Below, piece after piece: positions 43,523 through 60,451 of a stretch of DNA of 64,000 nucleotides. The first letter of the stretch is position 1. The number at the start of each line of letters is the position of its first letter. The notes under the pieces were generated by a model. The model saw only the letters and a program-made list of their open reading frames with translations, was not told where the DNA came from and did not search any database. The DNA is taken from positions 121,706-185,705 of the forward strand of contig NOWV01000151.1 in assembly GCA_003344405.1 (NCBI GenBank). Direction: 5' to 3'. The position numbers were made by a program, and so were the translations under genes. Origin of the DNA: Trichoplax sp. H2. Its lineage: Eukaryota; Placozoa; Uniplacotomia; Trichoplacea.

Positions 43523-44885
43523 TCATTTCTTTTTGGCACTTAAATTCTTAATAGTTTCATAACTGATAATTATAATAATACTTGACGGGGCCATAGAAAT
43601 AACTCTGGCGCTCATCCCTTTTGTAAATCCAGCTAGACCTTCTTCTTGTATTAAAGTCTTTGTAGTTGCAATGATAGATTTAGTATCCAGTACCTGATGA
43701 ATGACGACGATCAGATAATCGGTAAGAAAGCAAAATTAGTACAGTTGCATCTAAAATTGATCAACTGAACAAAGAATAAGGTAAATGAGCTTATAATCTG
43801 CTCTAATTGCATTATGAATACCATTCAAATAAGTACCGTAATACACTTATAAGATTAATATTGCAAAGTTTATTCTTTCAATTAGTTTATCAATTGGTAC
43901 TTTTTCTGCTTTTCATCTATTTTCAATTACTTTTAATTTTATCTACCTGCATTCTGGTACGGATAACATCAACTGGATTGATTAGAACCGCTGACGTGAT
44001 ACCAGCTGTGGCCCCAGCAGTAGCTTGTGCCACTAGATGCGGTGTATTAGGAGGTATAAATTTGCTTAATAAGTCGTTATAGGCAGCATAAGAACCCCAC
44101 CAAATTGCGCTGCTAGGACCAAATGTTAAGATAGATATTAAGTATCCACGGTAAAATCCACGTATTCCGTAAGCTTTCCAAATTTCATTAGCGATAGTTT
44201 TAGCCGATTTTAGCTTGGCATCTTGCTGACTAAGAGTATATAATGAACGAAATTGAGGCGAATTTATAGTTTTGGTCGATTTTTGACTGGAAGACGGCGA
44301 TGATGATGATGCTGCTGCTGCAGGATTTCTGATGGCGAATGGACGATCAGTCGTGTGTCTACTTGCAATGGTTGTGGTTGCTTTGCTCTTTCTATCGTAT
44401 TGATCTTGATTAGCGATTTCCTTCTTTAAAGAAGGTGAATGACTGGTATAACTTTCCGGTGCCTGTTGACCTTGTACCATTAGTTTTTGTGACACAATAT
44501 CAATCGGTACTCCAAATGATTGAGCAATAACGGAAGCCGCACCACCAGCAACAAAGCCTCGAGTAGCTTCGCTAACATAATTTGATTGTAATTTTTGCCT
44601 AACAATCTCGTAGGCAGTAATGTAAATCTGGCCAATACCTAAACTAACTGAATTGACAAGGAATCCTTTATATAAGCCTCGTAATCCTTCGTAACGCAGT
44701 ATCTTTTTGAATGCATCAAAAGTGCCGGTATAAATCCCAGTACCTCTCTGTACTTGTAATCGTGTTTTGATTAGATTGGCAGGATATAAAGTAAATCGTA
44801 TACCAAAATAAATAGAAGGTCCAATAGTATAATACTTGAATTTATCTAAATCATCCCAACCAAGTGATTCAATTTTTTCTGACAT
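43523..44885 (-). CDS. SLC25A44: Mitochondrial carrier, SLC25A44-like, 2 exons
   Basis: Inner-membrane carrier; SLC25A44 imports branched-chain amino acids into mitochondria in mammals. Exons 44885-43947 and 43693-43523 join in phase to 369 codons plus stop (human about 314). The Met at 44885 is chosen because MSEKIESLGWDDLDK aligns with the human start. The open frame continues 41 codons upstream, but that stretch is a Leu run encoded by an AAT/TAA microsatellite. Three carrier repeats are visible: YPANLIKTRLQVQ (about 34-46) with FDAFKKILRYEGLRGLYKG; VPIDIVSQKLMVQ (126-138) with GIRGFYRGY; and NPVDVIRTRMQV with EEGLAGFTKGMSARVIS. A long Ser/Ala/Lys-rich insertion (about residues 140-226) in the matrix loop of repeat 2 explains the extra length. 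It is head-to-head with HDHD2. Confidence 0.92.
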
Positions 44886-47086
44886 GGTTGTGCTTTCGAT
44901 GAATAAAGTGTATGCTAGTAATAATAATAATAATAATAATCCAAATGTGAGGATATGAATAAATTGATACTCTAATAAGGTGATGGTGTGCAATACGCGA
45001 ATCGCCAATGGACGACGTTATCACGATGGAATAACAGATACTGTATCTAAATATGTAGAGTACAATATAGTACTTTACAGTATAGCAATCAAGTTCCGGT
45101 CTTTGCCAGGTAATAATTTAGTGTTACAACATGGGATTGTAATAATTCCCTCCAAGCGAATTCAAATTCAAATTCACTTACTATACGATATCAGATTTGA
45201 CAGTGAGTTGAAGACATTGATCGCGAGATCGAATATCTTCACGTCATTAATTTTTATTGCATCATTCAACCAATCGTTGCTTGGAATGAATTCTAATCAT
45301 TACTCTGAGTAGATTAAGTTGTTATCTAATGACCAATAAATCAGCTACTTTTAACCATGGATCGTTTATTTATAACAAAGGTCAACGTTGGTTGGTTGAT
45401 TGTTTCTTGCTTTTTCCCACTAGGAAGAATTGGATGGAACGAATTATCCGTTCTCTCTCGGATGATTGCAATAAGTTATCAGCGTAATTTCAATTTTAAT
45501 CACCGCCACAACGCTGGCAAAAGACCGTATGCAGTAGAAGTGAATACTTGCTTGCAAAGTGAGAAACTTTTTTGACGTACTCTTGTAAACTTAATATGTG
45601 ATCTTGTCAGTCTGGATAGATGGCATCCAATCTTGTAGTTAATTTGGCTTGAATTCCAGTTTTCGACGAATGGAGCGCGATCACATTAGACAGCAGAATG
45701 GTTGCATCTAGCGTTGCTGCCGTCAATTTTGCCTCTTGGCTCTTGGCTATGGAGTGGCTAGATATTCTCTTTTAAGGGTCTGGCCCGATCTTGGTTACCG
45801 TATTTTTCCCCGTACATGAACTACCGTACGTACTGTACAGGTACTGGATTAGTGGATTGCGTGAACAGAGAGCAGCAGCAGCGACAATCCAACCCCATTT
45901 TTTCATAGCAATGACTGAGCATATTGCACAGTACTGTACGTCTGTGCTGCTGATCAGACTAAAAACCTCAACCGTCCGTCACTGTCGTATAGTAGAGTGC
46001 TACAAACTGGCATAATCGTACGTACTGTACTGTAGAGTAGAAAGGGTAAAATAGGGGAAATATTCACGGTACAGTACCCACTGCGCATAGGCTATGCGGC
46101 ATATCGTGACCTCGGTCACCTGTTTACATACCCTCTCTCATTCAGTGTTCAACAATTGCTTCTACTGTGCAGTAGAATTTAGATTCCACTGACCTCGTCT
46201 GAGTAGGCTAATTTGCATGATTACAGTAAGCAGAAAGAGCAACTCGTCGGAATTTACGGTCTGTTATTACCATTTTCACTGTAGTATACTCTAGTAATGA
46301 CTTTACGTTCAAGATTGGGGGAATTTCTGTCAACGGTTTGCGTAGTTAAAATGTCAATTGACGTTTTTATAAGACTACAGCGTGAAAACCACGGACAGAA
46401 ATTTCCCCCCTGTATAAAAAAAAGAGGGCCCTGTTCGATAAAGCCGCCCATTTCTCAGATAGTGATAGAAAAACACTACAGGTAGAGGTACGTACTATGC
46501 ATTTCTGTCAACGCTTTGGGTAGTTAAAATGTCAATTGACGTTTTTATAAGACTACAGCGTGAAAACCACGGACAGAAATTTCCCCCCTGGATAAAAAAG
46601 AGGGCCCTGTTCGATAAAGCCGCCCATTTCTCAGATAGTGATAGAAAAACACTACAGGTAGAGGTACGTACTATACTGTACACTTCTCACAAGCCTGCAT
46701 TGTACATAATACCGTACTGTACTATGGGGTTAAGAAAAAATGTGGAGCGCTCTTTACGGTGTACAGGATAACATCTGCAGCCGATTACAGTACATGGCGA
46801 CAGTACTTTGCACTGTATGCTACAATGCACAGTACTGTAGGCTATTTCAACAAGCTGACGTTGTAACAGCAGTGTACTGAGGGAACCGTAGCTGTTGCAT
46901 CGAAACCTTGATACACTTGATTGCGAGCGAGTACTGTAGCACTCGGCACTCGCTCAGGCGGCTCGGTCAACTACAGTGATAGCTAGCAATAATAATAAAA
47001 GTTGACCAACATCACACAACCCGCATTCGGTCAAACCCATACTGCTAACATTGATTGTCATTCAATTCGTTCAAAGCTTGCAAACG
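44886..47086. promoter_or_regulatory. Shared SLC25A44/HDHD2 upstream region
   Basis: A 2.2-kb interval between divergent start codons. It contains an (ATT/AAT)n microsatellite at about 44914-44941 in the carrier leader, several GTACTGTAC palindromes (45825-45845, 45931-45941, 46019-46036, 46674-46690, 46710-46722, 46828-46838) and a 179-bp tandem duplication listed separately. No coding exon was recognised. The frame at 45357-45575 shows no family motif. Confidence 0.5.
46322..46677. repeat. Tandem duplication, 179-bp period
   Basis: ATTTCTGTCAACG starts at 46322 and again at 46501. The two units are nearly identical (for example GTCAATTGACGTTTTTATAA and AAACACTACAGGTAGAGGTA in both), differing by a few substitutions and a short A-run length change. 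GTCAATTGAC is itself a palindrome. Open frames across the units on both strands are produced by the duplication. Confidence 0.93.
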
Positions 47087-50000
47087 ATGGCGGCAGGAAA
47101 GCGCATTAGTTGTATTTTAATCGATCTTAGTGGAACATTACACGTTGAAAACCAAGTTATTGCAGGATCTATCGAAGCACTGGACAGGTTAGAATTGGTT
47201 TAACTAAACTATTCAACTATGCAGTTGATTTGAATGCATTGCTGGACTTGCATGCCCAGTTACTTTCATAAGTAAATACAGTACTTTAATCCTGGATCAA
47301 TTAATTATATTTTCTGTTGAAGGGTGATGAAAGACCCATCATGAATGTATTGTTGTTCGTCAGCGAAAGATATTTTCAGTGAAAAATGCGATAGATGCTT
47401 GCAAACGATCTTTTTCAGTTTTTTTTCCATAGTACGTAATTTTACGGGATATGGATATCGTTCATTGAATTTATGCTCCACTCCTAACAGGTCATTTCAC
47501 CCTGACGTCTGAAACGGTCAAACGTAACAGTTCTTGACACCAACGCACTTCAATCCGCCTCCAATTCAGATTTCATGTCATAGAGTTTTACCACTGTGAA
47601 TTGAAATTTAAACCAATTAATCGTAGCTAAAAAAAGTTCAATAACTTCCATTTCTATACTAAATTATCCTTCATGGCCAAGGATGCAACGGTATTTGTAC
47701 AGTATGATATTTAATTTTTTGTTATTGTTATTGCTTTTATGATACCGCCGCCATCACAGACTACTTAAATGTTGTGAGTAGTCCCTTCCGTCATTCAATC
47801 GTTGACATACGCAGTGAAATCAGCCTGATTGAAGTATGTCGGCTGCTCGCTTACACTGCAATGCCAACTGCAATGCGTCGACGTAGATTGAGCAACCGAT
47901 AAAGCGTTCCATCAAAGTACATGTTGAACTAATTATACAATATGGTTAAGCAACTATCCATTTCTTATGCTTTTAATTAATTTATACCGTAACGAATCCT
48001 CGCTGTGCAGCTTTCGTTTTTTTCTTTTCAAAATTCAATTCGATAAAATTGCAATATCGAGTGCTGGTAAAGGGCGACATATTACACTCACCACTGGTTC
48101 TAACGATGCTAGAAAGCATACTGATATTTTTAGTATCATGCTGTCAGTCCTAATCATGCATGATATTCCGATATGTTCTGAAGTGTTATATCATCCACTC
48201 TCATAGTGCAGTATATAGCAATGTTTTGCCAAACAAAATGGTGTTAGAATGCGTAAACTTGGTGGACTGTACAGTACTTAGTTTCTATTTCATAAAAGAG
48301 TATTGATCCAATTTGTGCCGAACTGCAGTTCTTGAGGTTGATTACCTTCTGTACAGGCATGGATAACAGTACTGGAAGAAGACTTCTCCTGTAGTGGTCC
48401 TTGATATTTTGAAATGATTTCACACCGTATCTGTTTCAACTGTTTAGCGTGGATTAATAATAATAATAATAATAATATTTAAAGTGAAATAGTGCTGCAT
48501 AGGTTTGTAACCTTGCAGTTCACGAAGGATCAGGGGTTATTTCTTTAGCATCAAACTTGATGAAGGAATTGGTTTTAGATGGCCGATTGGCGATGCATAA
48601 ATTTTTGTCAATGTTCCACAATTCAAATCCCAATTGCAACAATATCACTACTTCGCAAGTTTCCGTTATACATAAATAGATATTAATTCGTATACTATAT
48701 AAATTAGACGTACGAGCAAATTATTACTTTGTTTTATTGTCAGCTGCTATGATTGAAAACACAACATTTATAAAAGAATATCGTTTAAATATCTTACTAC
48801 AGTACTTTTATCTACAGTATTGCTCCTTCACTCTCTATATTTGTAAGTATTGCTTAACGTATGTAATAGGCAATAAGTATACGCTCATTCTGGTGCTCCT
48901 TCTTCTTCATGACTGTATCAAGAAGTAACGCACCCATACCGTGAAATAGATTTTATTAACTGCGAATGCAGTTCTAAATTGCTGATCGGAACTTTAGGTA
49001 GCACCATTTTAAAAAATTTTAAAGATTTCTACCTCACGTAATAATTCGTACTCGTAATACTTCAATAGTAATGAGTGCAATGAATTCATTAATGAATGGG
49101 GTAATACTTTGTGTTCGGCTGTTATGTCAGCTTAAGCGTTCAATGTTTAATAATTATAATTGCTATTTAGGTACGCTATGTTACAATGCATGATTTAATG
49201 AAGCTATTTTATACAAGGTTTTATATACACCTTCTACAAACACACTACTGTGTTGCAGCAAGCACCGTACGACCAATCTTAATTTTCGACAATTTTGTTC
49301 CTTACTACAACCCGGACTACCCTTTTATTCAATTTAATTTAATTGTGCATACTAGCCTGTAAATTACGTCGTATATCATTATATTTTCATGGTATACAAC
49401 TACGCATTCATGTTAGTTTGAATTGTACGTGTAGACTTTTAGAATGAACAAAGTAAGGCAGATAGAACGACATATTCCTCAATTTAAAACTATCGAGACT
49501 TTTTTAGAGATGGCGTAGCCAATCTTATAAATTATTAATGACAAGATTAAGTATAAGGCACCATTCTGCTTTGTTCTTTTTCCTTTTAATAATAATAATA
49601 GCTTATGGTCGAATAGCACCCTACACAAAACAGTCATAGCTAACATATGATCAGTATCTGGCCTATCACTTTTCATTTTACACTTTTTACACTTGGGAGT
49701 TTTAGTTTATTTTTACCTTAATATACTGTATTACTAGTAATGGGCTTTTACTGAAGGCTGTACTGTAATTGTACTGTGTATGTGTTACGCATAGTTTACA
49801 TAGTGATAGGTAATACTGTAATTACAAGTAAGCGCTTATCTCCTTTTATTAAGTCTTTACAATTTTGTTTGCAAACTAAGTTGAAGCACGCATAGCTTCA
49901 GTATTATAGAATCTTGATTAATAATCTAGATAATGGACTGTACCTGCAAACGAAAATAATATAATCATAAAACCGAATTTTAGCTTGTTAACTCCATGGC

Positions 50001-52935
50001 TATGAACTTGATTAATTTTACAGCGTTTGCAAATCAATAATTGTTTACCTACTGTACTTTGCCCTTACCTTATACGCGTACAGTAGTTACTCACAGACAT
50101 TGATTACGATCATTTATACATTTATAAAGCCATTAAACTTACGCAAAGATGCAAATAAATTTAAAAACAATCAGCTTTTATTGTTTTTATAGACATAAAA
50201 CTAATTATAATGTCGCTAAACTGAAGCTATAAAGATCCTAATTTGGGTCTCTACGCACCGTGCGTACAATATCGATTAGATTATTGAATTAATTAGTATT
50301 TATTTACGCTTCTCACAATCGTATATTGATAATAATTATATTCAATATAACTTAATTATCATCCTCTTATGGCACATAATTACACATCAGCAAAATCTTC
50401 TTTAATTCATATTACTATCATGTACAGTATTTTACCAGTAATATTTTCACTGCTGGTTTGTAATGTATGTGTTAAACAAAGACTCTATATATGTAATATT
50501 TAATCGGATAGTAATCATAATTTAACATACTGTACAGTATACTACCCATTACACTGCTGACGATGATTTGATCAGATAGTAATAATCAAAGTAAAATTGA
50601 ATTAAATTAAATTACTCTAATGTATTGCCTTTTCTAATGGAAAATGACAACACACACTTGTATAGGGTACGATACTAGTATAAGATTTCTCCACTACTAA
50701 ATTTTCATTCATCCAACGTTTTTACTCATCGTTGCTCTGTTGTGCCTGCTTAACATAACCATGAAACATGACAGCTTGATTTTATATTAATTTGATGACG
50801 GAAATTATTATGCTAATATTTAAGACTGTAACTTCACCTTGGACTTTTCAACTCTTATACAGTAATTTATAATTCATTAAAAAATGCCATAGTACATGAA
50901 ATGAATTACCATGTCACCAAAACAATTCTTATACGATAAATAAAATTTTATGAACAAGTACATGCAAGACATTAAACTAGCTGTGTATTTAAAATGCATT
51001 ACTGGATTACTTAGGTAATTTAGCAACTTTGCCAAATCAATCTTACGATAACATATCGCACTTACTACTGGTCTATATGTACGTCTTACCTACACAGAAT
51101 GGTCGAGAATCGTGAATTAGTTATGAAGTATAAAGATATTTACAGTTAATTAAAACTGCTCATGGTACTCCACCTTCAAGTACGGTTTCTTGTCCAATGT
51201 TAAATTTCTAACCAGCATAGAAAGAACAAATAAACAGCCTTTTCTTTCATTTAATTTTGTTTTACCATGATATTCTGAGAGTCGATGATGGAATGTGAAA
51301 TGTGCAAATCTAAATCAGTAATATTATTCCCCCATTGTAATAGTGACTATAATAACAATTATGAACTAATGTAAAAAGTTAATTATAGTGTTACGACTAG
51401 TGCAGTCCATCATTTAAATGCATTACATAAAAGCTTGGATTTACGTCTAATTAACGTACTGAACGTTCATATGTTCATACAGCTGTAACAGGTTAATTAA
51501 AGTAACGCAATGAGTAATTATTGGATTGTATTTTGTTAAAGATTGCGAAGGACCAACCTAAAGTTGAGATTTGTTACGAACACAACGAAAGAATCGAAAC
51601 GACTTCTTGTTGATCGACTAAATAATTTAGGATTTGGCGTTCGAACAGAGGAGATTTTTACATCTTTAACTGCTGCTAAGATTATGGTATTAAAGAACAA
51701 TATTAGACCTATGCTAATGCTACAGCCCGAAGCAAGAGAAGACTTTCAAGGTAGAACCATATTACCGACTTTTTCGTAATTGTGTGTCAAAATGAAACAT
51801 AAAATTTTGGCCATATTCAATGTCGAACATTCTCGATAAATAAAGGTACTTGATTCTTATATATAATTATAGATGTTCCTACAAGCAACCCAAATGGTGT
51901 ATTGGTTGGCTTATCGCCAGACTCATTCAATTACCAAACTATGAACGAGGCCTTTCGGTACATCTAAGTACAGAATCTTCTGACTAATAAACAGTCCAAT
52001 TAAATTTCACCTCCATCTTTCTAAGATATTAATCATATTATATTTGAAAGTATAGACCTGAAAACTTATCTTGTAGCTTTTATTAATTCATTTTAATTAA
52101 GCCATCGTTTGATATTATTGGAAGTTTATGTACTATATAATACTAATACTGAATAGATATACTTCAGAATTGATTTAGCTGTAGTATACTTAGCTCTGAT
52201 GGCGAATGGATACTTTCCTTTCTTATTGCATATGCTGCTAAAATTTTAGTATTAATTTGCACTGTATTTACTGAATTATTTTATGCTTTCTTATATCTAG
52301 AATCTTAGGTAATGCTGGATCTCTGATTGCAGTTCACAAAGGACGATACTATAAAACTCTTGAAGGGCTATCGTTAGGCCCTGGACCGTTTGTATCTGCT
52401 TTGGAGTATGCTACTGGAGTTGAAGCTAAAGTCGTTGGCAAGCCTCAAAGCAATTTCTTTCAGTCAGCACTAGAAAGCGTTGACGGACTAGCAGATGAAA
52501 CCATAATGATTGGTGATGTGAGTACACAAAATAAACGGTGGTTAACGATACTGCTATGCAATACGAATCCTTTAATTTACTAACTCATAACAGAAGTTGT
52601 ACCGTTTACTTCGTAGTAATCAAGTTTATTTAATTTCACAAATTGGTTAACGAATAAATAAATTTATTTTATGCCTTGGCAGGATATCAGAGACGATATT
52701 GGTGGAGCACAGGCTATCGGCATGAGAGGAATCCTTGTAAAGACGGGTGAATACATAACATAATTCCTCCTAAAGCTAGTATCTTTTATTCGTTAGCCTT
52801 ACCTAAAGGTAATTTTAATTTATTACTTAAATAGGTAAATATCGAGAGGGCGATGAATCAGCTCATGGTATTAAACCTTTCGCGGTTTGTGATAAATTCG
52901 TTGATGCAGTAGACATGATTATAGAACTGTTGTAA
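47087..52935 (+). CDS. HDHD2: HAD-like hydrolase HDHD2, 6 exons
   Basis: Member of the haloacid dehalogenase superfamily, most likely a cytosolic phosphatase of unknown substrate. Exons 47087-47187, 51542-51750, 51873-51957, 52301-52517, 52683-52746 and 52835-52935 join in phase to 258 codons plus stop; human HDHD2 is 259 aa. The catalytic loop I reads [12 protein letters not shown], with Asp in the nucleophile position and Ser where many HAD phosphatases have the second Asp, as in human HDHD2. Loop II is [11 protein letters not shown]. The cap region includes [10 protein letters not shown] and the loop III/IV part has [24 protein letters not shown] and ILVKTGKYREGD. Intron 1 (47188-51541, 4354 bp) is far longer than any other intron in the window. 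Confidence 0.96.
47188..51541 (+). other. HDHD2 intron 1 (4354 bp)
   Basis: No nested gene was recognised in either strand. It contains an (AAT)n microsatellite at about 48456-48476 and isolated CTGTACAGTA palindromes near 48268 and 50530. Open frames at 47967-48206, 48737-48928 and 49479-49676 lack any recognisable motif. Confidence 0.6.
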
Positions 52936-53944
52936 CGTAGCAAATATATTTGAAACCAGTATCAAGAGAATTATTGATATTAATGCATCACTTCTAAAAG
53001 CGATTAAAATTCTAGTGTACTTATCACTCAAATATATACTCCTATAAGCTACAATATTGATAGTAGAATATATAACATTAGGCTGTAATAGTAATTTTGC
53101 GTTTAAGAGTAGATGTACTTTCGCTATGCTACAACAAATGATGCAATCTTTATATTGTATTACAAACACTAGAACTTTTAGTATAACCTAATTGTAAATA
53201 CTATGTAAATTATATAATATCAAGCTAGACGAATTCCTTCATGTGGTTTTAGATAAAAACGATTACGATGAAGTGATAGTGGAAAGTAGAATACTTTAGC
53301 AGCAATACATTGTCAATTTTATGGTTTCAGACTGATAATTTCCGAGTATAGTAAGTTAAGTTTAATAGTTGTTAATTATTGTTATTGTGAAAAAATTTCC
53401 GCCTGAAATTATTCTAAAGAGTTTTTAAAGTCCGCCCGCTACATTAAATATTTTACAGTTTATTACAACTCAAGTTTCACAGTTGTTAATTATTATTATT
53501 GTGAAGAAATTTTTACGCCTGAAATTTATTCTAAAAAGTTCTTAAAGTCCACCCGTTATATTAAATACTTTACAGTTTATTACAACTTGCACAAGTAGAA
53601 ATTCAAGTCAAAGAGTATATTGCACATATTAATTTACTAATATTAAAATTTCTTGCTAGGACATTTTCTATAAGCAAATAAGTTTTCGTCTAAAATGCCT
53701 ATCTAACTAATTATGTATGTATAATAGAAAATATAGAAATCTGTACTTCTTAGAGACCCGAAATTAAAATAAAAGAATTTTTATTGATAACATCTGTTAC
53801 GAATTTATGCACAAATGACAAATCTGATCGAATATGACAAATATCATATATAGTTTGGACTATGAAAACACTGTTTAATGCTTAAAGAGCCATCAATTTG
53901 ATGGTATAAGATTTTACTATATTACTTAGTACAGCTCTAAATTG
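52936..53944. other. Convergent spacer between HDHD2 and ferrochelatase
   Basis: Both genes end here. A two-copy tandem repeat of about 114 bp lies at 53357-53588. TTTATT at 53780-53785 reads AATAAA on the minus strand, a possible ferrochelatase polyadenylation signal. A minus-strand frame at 52858-53169 overlaps the last HDHD2 exon and is rejected. Confidence 0.5.
53357..53588. repeat. Two-copy tandem repeat of about 114 bp
   Basis: AGTTGTTAATTATT, then TATTGTGA(A)(A/G)AAATTT, CGCCTGAAATT(T)ATTCTAAA and TTTACAGTTTATTACAACT, occur in the same order in two adjacent diverged copies starting near 53357 and 53472. Confidence 0.85.
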
Positions 53945-56841
<2,897 letters not shown>

Positions 56842-58136
56842 TTTAAGGTACTATTTGCATACTAATCCTGCAAAGAGCGAAAATTGATAATCTACATTAG
56901 CTCGTGCTACATGCATTCCGAAGATAGCGAATTAATACATATAGCAGTTAAGAGAATATTCTAGCGAACGATAATTCTATACCTGAACACAGTAAATATA
57001 ATATAGGCCTATCTCTACAGTATATTCCTTAATATGATGTGATCAATGCAATCGATATCAAAAGCATATTGGTCCTTTAGTAGCTACTATTCTATTTATA
57101 CTATCGTACTCTACGTAGATGGAGTGGAGTATAAAACGCAGTAACCCGATTGTGAATGAGGAGCGGCGTCGTTGCTCTTAAAGCCTGAAAGGATTTATCT
57201 AACTGTATGAGTGCGTACAACCATGCAATGTACTTCTAGAAAGTTGTGTTGCAAATACACTTAAATGAATTTTATTCAATCGGTACAGATCCTGTAGTAT
57301 TTCATAACATCGGATGATCGCGTTGTTCTTTCTTCTGTATTTCACTTTCTGTACTCTTGTACTTTCTTCTTTATACTCTTGTAGACTTAAGGTGCAGTTC
57401 GCGTATAAACTATTTTGTTGCTTGCATTTGACGTTAGGTGTGATTTGGAGTTGAATTGCCTTCTACCAAGTTATGCCGACCATTGTATGCGATCCATTGA
57501 TTACAGTAATTGTAAGCGATCGAATTTATCAACGCCATACTGGGCAGGTAGTTCATTTTGAATTCTCACCTGATTTATTTGAATGATGGCTGGTATTGGG
57601 ATTAGAGTCGATCCTTTCTCTTGGCTCAATTAGGTAGCAATAACTTTCTTGGCAGGGCATCACTACGTCAACCGAGTCTAGTGTGACTGTTCTAGCTGTC
57701 ATAGGGGCAAGAAGAATCAGCGGCGTGTCATGCGCAGTAACAATCTACAGTCTTGCAGTACAGTGCAGTACTGTCCAGTACAGTACAGTACAGTACAGTA
57801 CTGTACAGTACAGTGCACAGTATTCTAGCACAGTACACTGTAGGATACAGTACAGTGTACTGTACGTACTGCATGCATACAGTACTACAGTACAACATAC
57901 TGTGCGGTACTGTACGGTATTGCTCGGTTTTCTTTCTTTTCTACCACTCTGGTGACAAATATTCCTACTGTACGCCAGTCATTATTGCCAAGTTTAGTCA
58001 GTAGTCTAGTGGTCAGAATGTTGGGCAACAGTACAATAGACTTGTACTACACTGTATACTGTACTGTATAGAAAAAGGGACTGTATAAAAAGCTCCTTGA
58101 CGCATCATCGTCATTGCTCCATCTTTCGCAGTCACC
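56842..58136. promoter_or_regulatory. Shared FECH/HINT1 upstream region, palindrome-rich
   Basis: About 1.3 kb between divergent start codons. The HINT1-proximal half carries the densest palindromic block of the window (57757-57925: CAGTACAGTACAGTACAGTA, then GTACTGTACAGTACAGTGCA, GTACTGTACGTACTGCATGC) and a second cluster at 58049-58070. Frames across this block (57683-58004) are low-complexity and not genes. No TATA box that I would defend. Confidence 0.5.
57757..57925. repeat. Dense TACTGTACAGTA palindrome block
   Basis: Overlapping units of CAGTA/TACTG alternate to give many nested palindromes, able in principle to form hairpins or cruciforms. The same motif family is scattered through the window but is densest here, about 210-380 bp upstream of the HINT1 start codon. 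Confidence 0.85.
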
Positions 58137-60147
<2,011 letters not shown>

Positions 60148-60329
60148 CTGCTATACTGTACGCTGGTAGCAAGAGTCAAAAAGTTTGTATTACATGTGAA
60201 TTGCAGCCGTTGTTATTGACTCTAATATCAATGCGCTATCACAAACTGATAATCTAACATAGTTCAAAAGTTATTGTCTTAGATCTAGCCTTGCAGTGTG
60301 ATACAAACGCATTTTTAAGATAAAAACTC

Positions 60330-60335
60330 AATAAA
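60330..60335 (+). terminator. Polyadenylation signal candidate, HINT1
   Basis: AATAAA lies 182 bp after the HINT1 stop codon. Confidence 0.45.
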
Positions 60336-60378
60336 TATTCCAAAACAAACTTTTGTAGTCACAATATTCAATGCAAAC

Positions 60379-60384
60379 TTTATT
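60379..60384 (-). terminator. Polyadenylation signal candidate, RPS27
   Basis: TTTATT on the plus strand reads AATAAA on the minus strand, 67 bp after the RPS27 stop codon. The two convergent genes would then end within about 50 bp of each other. Confidence 0.45.
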
Positions 60385-60451
60385 AAAGCTGCTTCGTAAC
60401 AAAATAGTGTACAACAGCCATATCAAGGGCTAATTTCACTTTCTGTACATT

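Noticed and set aside
43807-44082. 91-codon plus-strand frame
   Set aside because: It is antisense to the conserved carrier exon and shows no independent motif.
44886-45008. Upstream start of the SLC25A44-like protein (41 extra codons with a Leu run)
   Set aside because: The Leu run is an AAT/TAA microsatellite, and MSEKIESLGWDDLDK aligns with the start of human SLC25A44.
46254-46771. Four mirrored frames of 62-80 codons
   Set aside because: They are translations of the two halves of a 179-bp tandem duplication on both strands.
57683-58004. Two overlapping 83-90 codon frames
   Set aside because: They read the CAGTA/TACTG palindromic block and give a Tyr/Ser/Thr/Val low-complexity product in any frame.
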